A stretch of 64,000 nucleotides of DNA from Albugo candida (GCA_040437565.1 JBDOQK010000082.1:26982-90981); one strand, 5' to 3'. Shown: positions 45,546 through 57,177, counted from the stretch's first letter. Made by a program: numbers and translations. The notes: generated by a model not told the origin, from the letters alone.

Positions 45546-47149
45546 TTCTAAGAACATCATCAACAACAAAAAAGAGATCTGAGTGAACTTGGTCAACCAA
45601 GTCACAGTAATGAAAGATTAGGTGACAACGGTACTAGCACCAAATAAGTTGTTAGTCACTTGAGTGCCCGTCATCCCGCTAAAGCTAAACTGAAGATTGG
45701 ATCAGCAAGCAAAGGTAAAACTTGCGCTAAAAATTACATAAATACGCCAAGTTGTTCCATGAACTCGGAGAAAAAGCATCCACGCTACAAGCACGCTAAT
45801 ATGTCGCAGCAATACGATATGCATGGATAGGAAGAGAATGCGACCGACCAATTCGGATACAACGTCTCAAGAGCTAAGATAAGCAGCAATGAGCAATGAA
45901 AGATCATCCAGCAGCTCACTTCTCGGATAGTTCACTTAGCATTGAATTAATGGGGGCTAATGGTGACACAGGTGCACATAAGACGTAAAAAGTCAAACCC
46001 AGCCGAATAGGCTGCTAAGATGTCGCTAAATTATCCCTCGATATTATGATCAAAGCTGATATCGGATCCATCATCAACATTACGTATCATTGAATTAAGC
46101 TTGAAAGAAAAATAAGGATCATAATTGTTTACTTTTGCTCTTACGTAGAATTCAAAACGATAGATATATTTTTTAAGAATATGATTTCGATGACTTATGT
46201 CACCTTTCTAATTTTAGTATGCTTTATTTTAGAGACTCTTGGCACGCAGAACAGCAACCACAGCTAATTGGTTATGAGACCAACTCATCCAAAATAAATA
46301 TCATCTTTTATCAGGCAACTCATTGCAGAATTTTAACTGAAAAATCCAACGTATGCTTTCGATGGTTCTTTTCTTCTGCGTTGTAATATTTTGCAATTTT
46401 TTGGCAAATGTGTTATCCTCCGTAAAACATTGATGACGACACGTCTTCGGGTAGTATTTGTAGGTAGTCTTATACGCAATCTCCTTTTCCTATCCTTGCA
46501 TCTCCAGTCCTAGAACAATAAAAATCGCTAAATTGTGTCTGTGCAAATCCCGTTTGGCCAGAAAAGAAACATAGAATGATGCGGAAATTCTTTGTATGAT
46601 ATATTTATTTTTCCTCAGTGGACAAGTAAAGCAACTGCTCCTTGATAAATTTAATGCTAGTGTATCAAACTGGTCCCGCGCTGCATAAGAAAGAGTCATA
46701 TGACGACTATTTAGACAAAAACATTTGTAGATCTGCATAAGCGCCCTCTTTGGTCATTTTGCAAAGCGGTTGAGACGTCAAAGTCTATTATCCCAATACA
46801 AGAAAACTTCATTTCTCATAAAAGTAGAGCTCAATGAAGACTAATTCCAATTAAAGATAGTTGTCGCTATGATTTGGCTTTTGACAAAATAGAAACTAAA
46901 GAATATATCTCAAACAAACATCGGTTTCAGCACGAGAAATTGATTGCGCTCTTTTGCTTCACTCGAACCTGTTTTCAATAACTTTGAAATTGGGTTATGC
47001 GCAATCCAAGTGCAACTCAATCAAATCGTCTTTTTACGGTGAAACAAGGTGATTTGTCATAATGATGCTCATTTTGCTTTGTGTAGTTCGTATATTCAAA
47101 ATTAGTTTACCAGGAAGTACTTTCGGTACACGAACAACATGCTACAAAA

Positions 47150-47530
47150 CGTATTGACGTACGATTTTGACGTACCTCAACGGTAGCCCGTCGACAATTC
47201 GCTGCATAGATAGAAATTCTGTCCGTTTCCTGACATCATGAGAGATGAATAAGTTGCAGAAAAATATTCATAGACCATCACTTTAGACACCAGGAGACTC
47301 GTTGTAAAGTTTGTAATTTGCTTGGACGAAAAGAAACTACGTCAAAGAGAAGGACTATGAGTCGTCCGCAAAAGAGATCCACGTTACCAGCATCGAGCCA
47401 AATGACTTCGGTATATGACGAGGCTATCAAAGTTATATTTATATATATGCACAAACTTGTTGTACATACTTCAGCCAATTGGCAATTTGTCTTGTGTTGA
47501 GAAATCTTTATCGCAGTTGCGTACCGCTAC
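47150..47530 (+). repeat. Diverged direct repeat X, copy 2
   Basis: Similar to 6420-6790 (see there). It joins the otherwise unplaced block to sequence adjoining arm A. Confidence 0.6.
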
Positions 47531-47837
47531 TCCAGAATGATATTTTCCACACTGTATTCACCCTAGCCATCTGAATTACTAGGACTACGATCTGCGTTAC
47601 AGTAGTACTTGCGGTGCTCGCAGCAGCAATCTTTGCATTCGGACAGAACCGAGTGATCCTTTCAAGATCCACAACCCCATTCAGCTGAATGCGATCATAT
47701 GAATCGCAATAATTCTCTCTAAAAGAATTGAGAGTGCGCTGCGAATGTAGTGTTCGTCCCGAAGAAGGCTGGAACAGTTGGAAGTTGCCGAAATAGTACA
47801 ACCGTTGGATCACTTTGACGCGTGCATCGAAAGCCAC
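47508..47837 (-). other. Open frame, 109 codons, unassigned
   Basis: Good composition with a hydrophobic C-terminal part (VTQIVVLVIQMARVNTVW), but the frame begins after a stop with no ATG and has no partner elsewhere. It could be an exon or chance. Confidence 0.2.
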
Positions 47838-48100
47838 AAGCCAAACAAATCAATTATAAGTTATTCCATTCAGCTGCACGTGGACATAGAGCACATGCGA
47901 TCTGCTTTCAACGTGGACAAGAAAAAAATCGTAAGTAATTCAATCACGAAAGGGCGTTGTGGGTCACACTCGAGACAGGAATGTTGATATGATTTATGTA
48001 CTTCCGACGAAATGTAAGTAGCCGACATGAATTGTTATTAATTTTGTTCAATTGAGATCTAACCAAAAACGTACAAAAATAGATAACAAGTCATAGAATC

Positions 48101-49282
48101 AAAAATCAGCAAAGCACGCTAACTAATATTTTTCTGTAGCCGCAAACATGTGAACACGCTCTGTATATGCTGCGTCATTACACTTCCAAAATAACTAATG
48201 TGGCGAGAGTCGAGATCGTGCAAAAGCTAGAAATGTTTTTCTTTTAGATGCTAGGGACTACCAAAGAAAACGGTATTACAATTTTTCTCTTTATGATCCG
48301 AGAGATGGAATAAAAGCGAGTGGGTTCTACACGGTAGCTGGGTGATATCATTTGATAGTTCGCCACGGAGCTTGCCACAAGGCATCTCTGGTTCATTTCA
48401 TTTCTTCTTCATCATAGTATTCGTGTACAAATGCTTGTTTCGCAAGTCAATTGTCCCTCTTTTGGAAAAAGCTCTCGAGACGTGAGAGCGAGTTTACTAA
48501 TGCTCATTTCTACAAAAGTTGGAATTAACTCGAAAACTTATACATCACATTGAGACGTCACCAAACAATTTAGGTATTTGAATTACGAGTAACTGCTTCG
48601 TAATGCAGTGCTTATTTTCAGTGGAACCACACTTATTAACTCATGTGATAATGACGTCTTCGTAGCAAATTCAATCAAATCTAAATTTTTCCAATCGATT
48701 TGATATCAAAATTTGGATACTTTATCCCGAGAAGAGCGCTAAAACATTAGACTATTTCTCCATGTCGATATGCCCTGTTGGTCAAAAGTTTGTAAGAGCA
48801 GCAGTGCTCTCGTCGAATCGATTGTCAAATGCTCCGGAATATTTCTCAAGATATCGGATGCAAACTAATACAGCAACAAAGTTCGTTGTACTTTTTTTCC
48901 TCCTATCGATAGTTTTTTTGTAGGTCATTATCCTGTCGACGTGGATAATTTGACTTTTTTGATGGTCAAGTAGACATGCTTCAATTTTTCTTGCTTTCAA
49001 TATTTTATCCATCGGTTGAAATTGTCACTGTGACCACCTGAATAAGGTAGTGTCGCAAACGTGAATTGATCTTTGCCGCTAATAGCCGTAGAATCATACA
49101 AAAATCGTGCACCTCAAAATTTCATGACAAAACTCGTAGTGTAGCGGAACTATAGCTCTTTGTCAGGGGAAGGCTATCTGCCAACGAGAAATTTAGTTCT
49201 TTGATAACACGACTTAACGACTCAAGAAGCTTAAGATCTTAAGGTCCTTGTTCAAGGGACCTAAAGATTCAGAGAATCGACA
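48101..49282 (+). repeat. 1.18-kb inverted repeat, left copy
   Basis: This is the reverse complement of 62819-64000. All sites compared agree, including the reading frame at 48782-49012 versus 63089-63319, and the coordinates sum to a constant (112101) throughout. The match probably continues past the window's right edge. Confidence 0.9.
48782..49012 (-). other. Open frame, 76 codons, in the inverted repeat
   Basis: An ATG opens MDKILKARKIEACLLDHQKS, lysine-rich with no recognised domain. It is identical in the second copy (plus 63089-63319), which adds no evidence because the whole repeat is identical. Confidence 0.25.
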
Positions 49283-49335
49283 CCTTGTGCTGTCGATTCT
49301 CTGAATCTTTAGGTCCCTTGAACAAGGACCTTAAG
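49238..49335. repeat. Perfect palindrome at a gap edge
   Basis: Two 45-bp arms (49238-49282 and 49291-49335) are exact reverse complements around the 8-base spacer CCTTGTGC. The right arm with the spacer equals 62811-62863, so the contig folds back on itself at this point and then hits a gap. Confidence 0.9.
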
Positions 49336-49435
49336 NNNNNNNNNNNNNNNNNNNNNNNNNNNNNNNNNNNNNNNNNNNNNNNNNNNNNNNNNNNNNNNNN
49401 NNNNNNNNNNNNNNNNNNNNNNNNNNNNNNNNNNN
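49336..49435. other. Scaffold gap (100 N)
   Basis: Follows the palindrome; after it the sequence restarts with a copy of 43936-44230. Confidence 0.99.
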
Positions 49436-49730
49436 GTATTCTTCAAGACTGTGAAAGAAAATTACGCACATTTCAACGAGAAGCACGTGCTACCGCGCTC
49501 TTCCGAGTATAATCGTATTGATCGGTTCCAAAGAAGAAACTAATCAGCCGTTCAGAAAGAGGATTCCAAGTTGGAATCACACAATCACGAAACGCTCCTA
49601 ACAGCTACTAAGTCTTGGCATTGGATTGGGTCTTTAAATCAGCCGAGAAAAATGAAGTTTCTGTCGCGGATTCGAGGACGATGGAATTTCCGGTCACAAC
49701 GAGGTCGCGTATCGGATTAGAAAATAATTT

Positions 49731-50763
49731 GGTACATGGTAGAGCAGTAGAAAATGCTAATAGATTCATGTCTATGTTGCGTACATCCGTTAAGTACGAG
49801 TCAAACTGCCTTCTGAATAGAGCAAAAGAAGTGTTGGACTAATCAAAAAATATGGTAAGATGTGAAAGTCTATTGACAAAACCCTTTGCGTTCTTCATGC
49901 AGTAGGTGGTTACCCGATAAATGTATTATCTTACAGGAACTTTCGCCATCGTATGAAAAGATGCGAAATACATCTAATATCGATACGCAGCCTATTAAGA
50001 CATCGGCCTTTTGTCTCCGCTGCGATAGACCCGATATCTATAGACAGAGCTTTGTATGACACGGATGCATTTCGGTGCGCCCACTGCTACCTCACAAGCT
50101 ACGTCTACTGATTTATACGGTTATGTCGAACAGTCATGTGTATCGCCTCATTTGCTTCATCCATGCACAATAACTGCTGACAAACAGATCCAATATATTT
50201 GTACTCTACTTCACGTTTTCATTGTAGCGTAGTCACCTTTGTACTTCGAAATGTTCCTGAAAAATCTCAGCCGGGCTGAACAGCCCTAATGGGTGGAGAC
50301 TTGTGCCCATTTCCTGCAGCAACAAAGCTAGGTTAGGATGCACTATGGAATGAGCAAAGAGATCCGCACACGATACTCTTATGATGTTACAATATTATAC
50401 ATTCTTCATATCCTTGTTTAGATAAGAAAAGTGCTCGTAACAAATAGTGTCCAACTCGACGTAATATATCCATTCACATATCATACCGCCATGGCACAAA
50501 TGCATAGCAACTTGCTGCAATTCGGAGTGTTTTTAAACTTGAAATTCCTACAGTGTTTGCGACTTCATTATTTTGGTTAATGTATCGTTTATTTCATTCA
50601 TCCGAATAAAATGCATCCATCACTTCTTTCACATATCATCCAACGCAATTGACGATCGAGTAAGATACAGCGTGTCAAAGAGCTCCTTTTCATCATTGAC
50701 CACGAACTCAAATTTGCGTATTAAACGTTGTGTTGGTAATTTCTGATAAGCTTCTCACTAGTT
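49731..50763. other. Arm B sequence without a convincing gene
   Basis: Patchy similarity to arm A, for example GGGCTGAACAGCCCTAATGG near 50275. Only short open frames (plus 49615-49842 spans the junction). Confidence 0.35.
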
Positions 50764-51114
50764 TTGCCAACGATATCCAAAAGTATCGCGTACTACTCCA
50801 AGGAAATGTCCTTACTTTCATTTGTTTTTAATCAAGGATATGACACTAGCTCGAACCTCTATAGAGCGAGAACGCGTACATCAGGCCCGGTCCTCCAGCA
50901 GCTATTGTTTATGAACAAGATTAGAAAGCATCAGCCTCATATATATCGTAGTTTCGTTCCTAGTAAATCCTGGTGGAAATATTTTGGCTCAGGTGTTAAA
51001 TCAGAGAGCTTGATGAATACAATCATAAGGCAACAGAGAAAGATCCAGGAAAGTTTGATCTTTAAACGATTTTCTGTCGTCAAGAATATAAACGCAGGAT
51101 TTTTCGATGCGTAA
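50764..51114 (+). pseudogene. Conserved arm reading frame, longer copy
   Basis: 116 open codons with SIAYYSKEMSLLSFVF, RTSGPVLQQLLFMNKIRKHQ and KSWWKYFGSGVKSE. The first codon is not ATG. The arm A copy (minus 8879-9167) is frameshifted relative to it. Similarity just upstream (LLTSFAN against FLTSFAY) lies in another frame, so this copy may be broken too. Unknown family. Confidence 0.35.
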
Positions 51115-51512
51115 AATGCATGGCAAATTTGGCACCGAAAGAAGATGTTGACCACATTGGTACGGTTTGAATCATTATGAGTTCATCCCCCGTTATATAC
51201 ACTCGCCGCGCGACTACCGGTAAATGATCGGGACTGCAGAAGAAAGATTCGAGATATATAGTAGACGTTGTAGACAGAAAATCTGGACAAGATGTTGCCA
51301 AATTTGATTTTGTGGCAGCATCTCCAAAGGTTTGACGAATGCTTGCTATTCATCAATTCACTTGCTGCTGAGTGTCGCCGCTTCTCAATTTGCGGCTGTA
51401 ACATAACCCACGAATTGATTAAAAATCTGTAATAGAAATCCAGTGTATCTACATCGGTATCATAGAGACAATTCCGACAATTTAAAAATGCTGAAGAATC
51501 AACCGGCGTCAA
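51080..51512 (-). pseudogene. Conserved arm reading frame (CxxC), longer copy
   Basis: Minus frames 51183-51512 and 51080-51301 overlap. The first includes DSSAFLNCRNCLYDTDVDTL and continues through ISRIFLLQSRSF; the second carries on as YITGDELIMIQTVPMWSTSS. A frameshift near 51200 separates them. Arm A has the first part at plus 8281-8490. No known domain. Confidence 0.35.
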
Positions 51513-51545
51513 AAGAATATATGATGGTGGTTGAGACTTACCCTG

Positions 51546-54500
51546 AACTTCTCAATTTGCCGGCTACTACTTAACCCGCCAAATCAGTCCAAAACAACTC
51601 GAAAAACTACTTGTTGCAACTTTTCCCTCTCGAAAACAATGGTTCAAGTCGATATTTCGACACAACCAAGGGTGCTAGCGTCCACTTGTAGTGACGTGGC
51701 AACCCTCATGAGTCACCCAGCTTTGTGTGATTGCATTATTGTTGCTGAGTCATCACCCCTATGTAATGACGTGGAAAGTACCCCCACCCCCAGTGTGACG
51801 GTACAGGTGAATACCGGTACTACCGGTGTAGGATGTGGTACCGGTGGTACATGCGGCACTGTCGTTGCCTCGGCACAGGGTGACTCAAAGGAAATTGCAA
51901 CTGCAAGTGTGGACGACACTAAAAGTCCCACACTTGCTGACATTATCAAGTCGCAGGAGTCCTTGCGAAAGGATCAGGCTCGAGCTCGCGCGAAATTTCG
52001 CGTGGAGCTGCCAAAGCCGAAAGCCTCGGAAATCGAGGCTATAATGCAACTATATGCGGACGGGGAGCCCCCGGTTTGGTAAACCTTGACTGCGAAATTG
52101 AAAGCAGCAAGACCTTTTCAAATACACAAAGCAACCTTCCTTATGGTCTTGGAGAAGGGCCAGTCCTTGACCCGTACTCCAAATGGGAAAATATTAACCT
52201 CCGTAACGCGCGACCGTGGCAATCCGGTCTTTAAAAAACTTACTGTAGAGCCGATCAATCGCTCTGGTGTCCAAAATGCCAGGTGGAAACATCAGGGTGA
52301 TCGTCACCACGGCGGATGCCTGTCAACAGTTGGAGTGTCAGCCGATGACTATCCTTGGGGAAAAGTACTTTTTGTGGGAGTTTGATACTCTTGAAACAAA
52401 GTACTACCTCGATGTTTTCGGCGTAGGCAAGGAAGAAGAACGGAACAACATTCTCCTAGCTCTTCACAAACCTGGGTGTCAAGTGGTGTATGACATCATT
52501 TCGTGAAGGGTTCCCACTAAAGAAGTGGTAATGTCAACTTGGAGAGTCTACTTTCGCTGTTCGTCGTGTCCTCAACAACTGATCAGAGTTGGTAAAGTGA
52601 TTGAACAAATCGCGTACGACAAATAGCTCTACCCATTAAGGGGTAAGAATGCTCCTATTCCAACGGAACGACCACGTTTTGGGCAACGCGGTCCTAACTT
52701 CTTCGGTTTGGGTGCTGCATTAGCCACGGGAACATGGCAACAACCAACTGAAAATAAAAAGAGCACCAGCAACAAAAAACCAACAACACGTCCCATTCAA
52801 CCTCAGAATCAACACCATGCAAATTGCAACATGAATAACAAAAACACAAACACAAACACAAACAACCGCGCCTAAGGCAGTCGCGGTGGTCGCGAAAAAT
52901 CTGGAGAAGCCAGTTCAAATCCAGGAATTAGAAACGAGGCGACCGGAGCAAAAACAATCCGACCAAATTTAGTTGGAGCTCAACACTACTCCCTCTATCT
53001 CATCACCAGGGTCACCAGACTTATCTCAGCCCACTCTTAATCTTACATTTGGAAAGTGAATCATCTTCCCATCGACGGGTGGAGAAGGATGGTGACACAT
53101 ACATGCGCTTGGCATGGATACGAAGAAAGCGTAATCGGACTGAGCCTTTCGACCAAATGGTTTCCAATGCACCAACTCGGGCGCTCCGGTCGTTGGTGAC
53201 AAGCAATTACTTTGCTGTGATCGCAACCATGGAGTTGAAAGTCGAAGAAGTCCAAGCGGTTGCCTATCCGCAGGATAGCAATCGCATTCAAATTTTTCCC
53301 GTGAAAGCACGGATGCCAAAGGAGGTGGCCACTTTGTAAGAAGTAGCGTACTTTTATAAGAAGCGTTATACAAAGGTGGAAAAAGCGGAGCGACCAGCTC
53401 AAATTTGTTAAATCCGAGAGCTCATGGTATGGATTCCAAACAATGCACTCAAACAGCTTCGGCCGGACAAGCTGGTCCAAGGCGATGCGTGCGTCCCACA
53501 TGTGCGTCGGCTGGTACAATTCTGTACTAACCCAGACCAAATCATCCGGGAAGCATTAGATCATCCCATCACTATGCATGGGGTGCTTATTTCATGCATG
53601 GAATGGAATGATCCAGCGTTGGACGAAGTCCCATATCTACTTCTAATCAATCGCGTTTTTGCAGCGCACAATCTCGGAGAAGAATTCACATTTACGACGC
53701 GTTGGAATCGTCACGTTGATGGAAACGTTCTATTAAAGAGAGCTGTATTGTTCGAGAAAGTGATGCCTTGGTGGAAGTCAGTGCCGGACACTGTTCACGG
53801 TTTGACTCGGGCGACCAAAGCTCTCGCAATATTGGAACTATTATTTATGTCTACTGCCGCGACATCTCACACTAACGATCACTGGATCCACTATCTCACC
53901 GCCAGACAAGTGATCTGAGTTCCGGGTTGCCATTTTCGTTTACTCCCAACCAATGTGCTCATCTTGTTGTTACGCTCCGATGTGGGCATAAATTGTTCGT
54001 CTCAATGGTTTCGTGGTAAATGGCAAGGACTTCTCTGTGGCGATATCGGCTAGCCCTCAGTCAATCTCAGCTTTTTCCCAGAAGAAAACGCAACACTTCA
54101 TCTCTCAAGAGAAGATGGTGAAATGATGCTGATTGCCGGTCCACTTCAGCGTGAATGCTAAGGGTTCCTCGATTATTTCAACGTGAAACAATATCTCAGC
54201 ACTCACGGTGAATGTTAATGGAATACATAAAAACGGTCATCTTTTTATCGACCACATCCTATCACAANNNNNNNNNNNNNNNNNNNNNNNNNNNNNNNNN
54301 NNNNNNNNNNNNNNNNNNNNNNNNNNNNNNNNNNNNNNNNNNNNNNNNNNNNNNNNNNNNNNNNNNNTGGATTTTTCAGAAGCCGAAGATCATTACTGCG
54401 GGTACGGCACAGGCGAGTGGAAAGGCAAGTGCAACTCGGATCCTAGTCCTAGTCGGATGACATTTGACTGCCTTGTGTGGCGCACACGAGTTTGCACGTC

Positions 54501-54732
54501 ACGGTACTTTTGGACCATTCTTACAACTTTATTTAGCATTAACACACTGGACACAGTCTCGTATTAACATTGCTGAGGCTACTGCGATACGGGATTATCA
54601 ATGGGAAGACATATTATCATCTCTCACAGATGTTTTATGTCACGTTTTTTTATTTTTGTTTATGGTATTTAAGATAGCCTAGGCAACTAGAGAAGTCAGC
54701 TAGTCTCATTCTAGTAATATAGACACTTTAAC
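51546..54732 (+). mobile_element. LINE-like retroposon, copy 2, with 14-bp target duplication
   Basis: The element is flanked by an exact direct repeat TGAGACTTACCCTG (51532-51545 and 54733-54746), and the empty site is seen in arm A. It has no LTR or inverted repeats, as expected for target-primed reverse transcription. Coding pieces on the plus strand: 51640-52080 (starts MVQVDISTQPRVLAS; RKDQARARAKFRVELPKPK), 52267-52506 (WEFDTLETKYYLDVFGVG), 53049-53339 (TSNYFAVIATMELKVEEVQ), 53424-53918 (SCMEWNDPALDEVPYLLLIN) and 54464-54640 (CGAHEFARHGTFGPFLQLY). These resemble oomycete LINE ORF1 proteins by recollection. No reverse transcriptase or endonuclease is visible; a gap at 54268-54367 could hide only part. 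The coding line has a stop at 52081 and several later breaks. The tail 54660-54732 recurs at 14040 and 22190. Confidence 0.7.
54268..54367. other. Scaffold gap (100 N)
   Basis: Undetermined bases inside the LINE-like element. No duplicated flanks seen. Confidence 0.99.
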
Positions 54733-55162
54733 TGAGACTTACCCTGCCTAATGAAGTGTACAGCACCCCATCAGAAGCAGCTGTTAACGAACCCAAAGTG
54801 CGCACGAAATATCCGATCTTGGCGGAACTTCTGAACTTTCGAGCGAATATAAAAAAGTGAAAATTTGCGTGGGATCTTCCGAACCTTGAACGTTCGATAT
54901 TATAGACCTTATTGGCGCTACATGCTGAAATACGGAATTGATTGTTTCTGCTCTTGTTTTTGGCTACAAAGTTTGGTTCTGCAATACCTTTCACGATTTT
55001 CTGTGCTACTTTTCTTATGATTCTGTAGGTTGAAAATTATTGGAGAGTGAAACGATAGATCAGATGGTGAAAATGCGTGGTGGAAACATTGGCTGATAAT
55101 GTAGCATGGATGCATGCTCAACATGAGGGCACTGAACATCTTCGGGCCAAGTTGTTTTTCGG

Positions 55163-55672
55163 GTGGCAGTAGTCTGTCGAGTTTTCGATGTGTATGATAT
55201 TGCGTCACATAGAGGGGGTAAATGTTTCACGTTACTTTCACAACCTGGGAAAGCTTCTGCTTTCTGGTATCATAAAGAAGGCTATTCCGGAAGGAAAGTT
55301 GTGGTCTCAATTTTCGCGAGTTTTTTTCTCAGGTTTTACTTGGAAATAGCAAAATTGAAGAAAAGACCGCTGATGGAAAGCCGCTCAACTTTGTTAGAAG
55401 AGAAAAGCCCCTTGTTCCTTCAAACTGCCTCCTCTCAATCAATCCACAGACTCACCACTATCTATTTCCGAAACACTTTCAATCCTTCCGATGAGAAAAC
55501 ATTTAAATATCATCATAATCACATGGCAGCGGTGTGGAAGCAGGTAGTAGGCTCGATCAAGAAGGAAAATTCACGATTTCAAAGAACGGTTTCGAGGTCG
55601 CGACCTCGTGAGATTCGTAATGTAATGACCAGAAAATGTTTTGAGGTCCACTCTACTACAATGATGAATTGA
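55163..55672 (+). pseudogene. Conserved arm gene of unknown function, longer copy
   Basis: A 169-codon open frame without an ATG at its head; internal Met codons precede ESRSTLLEEK and AAVWKQVVGS. Arm A has the same sequence in broken form (minus 7207-7750). The C-terminal part is basic (FQRTVSRSRPREIRNVMTRK). Similarity to arm A continues past this stop in another frame to 55870 (CSEYF against RIFQ), so the present stop may be secondary. No domain. Confidence 0.35.
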
Positions 55673-56031
55673 ATCATCTGGAGCTAGCCACCAGTTCAGT
55701 GCATGGTGATGGTATCCAATCGATTCCAGCGAACAAAAATGCCAAAGAAGGAGGTACGGGAATCGGAAAAAACACATCACTTCTTTCAAAGAACAGCTAA
55801 AAAAGATGAACTGCTCAGAATATTTTAGTGACTTTGAAGCGATTGGAGATTCAACTAGCAAAGATGTCCTCTAAAACTTCAAGATCAACAATTTCGACCT
55901 GGTTGACACTCGTATAGGACGTACACGACGACAATCGAGTACTGCCCAAGACCATAACAATCATGAGGCATCATTTAGAAGTCCATAATCTTGAACAATT
56001 ACATCTAATTTGCAGGTGAGCAAATGATAGA

Positions 56032-56214
56032 GTGTCGCCCGAGGTGGGACATGTAGGTATCCTAAGTCGGTTATCCGCTTCCTGCAATCTTGGTGAATAC
56101 GTAACGTTGTCATTCGAAGTGTCACAAGGTAGACGTGTCATTTGGGTAGAAAGCTATGTCTTCAAAAATGTGATCATCTTGGATGTTGTGCCAGAATTTT
56201 ATCGATATTCTTAG
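56032..56214 (+). pseudogene. Conserved arm reading frame, open copy
   Basis: The 60-codon frame SPEVGHVGILSRLSASCNLG...VTLSFEVSQGRRVIWVESYV is conserved at protein level in arm A (6830-7010), where it has stops. It is preceded by a pyrimidine/TTGCAG word at about 56010 that could be an intron acceptor, so it may be an internal or last exon. The function is unknown. Confidence 0.35.
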
Positions 56215-56240
56215 CATGCATACAGCAACTACGTTTTACG

Positions 56241-57177
56241 CAAGGCAACATTCGCCCACTATATACAGTCGAGCATATGCAGAGTAATCAATTTACAATC
56301 AAGGATGAACGACCAACTGTATGTCTGGAGATCATATTCAAATCTCATCCGGGAGAGGTATCATTTCAACCAACCCATTACTTTTCATTCTTTCTTCTAC
56401 ACAGGTACCACCTGATACAAGGAATTGAAGACCCCACTAATCTCTTCTTGTGTTGAAATGAAAATATTTGAAAAATTGCTGCCGCATTAATTGCAATTGA
56501 AAGCAGGAAGAATTTGTGCGAGAACGGCCATTGAATCACCAAATCTCCGACACCTTGTAGAAGGGTATGCAGTTCTTTTTGACTCTTTAAAATGGCTCTT
56601 ACCGATTGAATTTGACATATACTTTTTCCGAGGAGGTTGCGGGCACCGGAAAAATTTGGATATAGTGGGTTCACCTTGTCTGCGTCTACATCGACACGAA
56701 TTAATATCTAATGGATATATGAGAAAGTGTCCGTTACACCAAGCGCAGAGGATTGAAAGGGTGATTCTCTATTATCATTAATACTGCTGATCACTCTTGC
56801 AAGTGATGCGACAATGCTTACAGAAACATCGATTGAAGTCGAGAAAGCCACTATTTTTTTCGGTAGATTGATCCATGTGTTTCCTCGCGTCCAATGAAAT
56901 TATACTCGGTCTGGCGATCTTAATCTAGGATGAGCATCCCATTCAGACAGATATCGAATTGTTAGACAGCTTTAACAGCTTTAGACAGGCGCTATTTCTA
57001 ACGTGTGTCGGGGTTACACGTCGGTTTGTAACCGTTATGACAGTATGGTACACATTCGCGACGCTTTCCCATTGATATAGATATCGGAAGGGAGTGGGGC
57101 TGACCCGTGTCAGCCACCGGACAAAAAGGTACTAATTTGGGACATCAGTGTCTATATTAGGTACGTCCAGAGTAAGG
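56241..57177. other. No recognisable gene
   Basis: Several short frames (56142-56456, 56491-56781) have no domain and no second copy. Confidence 0.35.

Larger units (their letters stand above)
44231..49335. other. Foreign block inside arm B
   Basis: This 5.1-kb block interrupts the arm B match: arm A has no equivalent between its counterparts of 44230 and 49731. It contains no recognised gene. It holds repeat X copy 2, a small tandem repeat, a segment identical in reverse to the right end of the window, and a perfect palindrome at its right edge. It is either a real insertion, a second haplotype, or a misjoined contig. Confidence 0.6.
49436..51545 (-). repeat. Arm B of the inverted duplication, part 2
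   Basis: Starts with a copy of 43936-44230, then continues the reverse match to arm A down to about 8280. It ends at the LINE-like insertion with the target word TGAGACTTACCCTG (51532-51545). Confidence 0.7.
54733..56240 (-). repeat. Arm B of the inverted duplication, part 3
   Basis: Resumes the match to arm A (8150 down to about 6790) directly after the LINE-like insertion. Ends near 56240. Confidence 0.7.

Noticed and set aside
47508-47837. A gene of 109 codons
   Set aside because: The frame starts directly after a stop without ATG and has no conserved copy although neighbouring repeat X does.
49285-49512. Frame spanning the gap at 49336-49435
   Set aside because: It joins the palindrome to a copied arm segment through undetermined bases and is not a gene.
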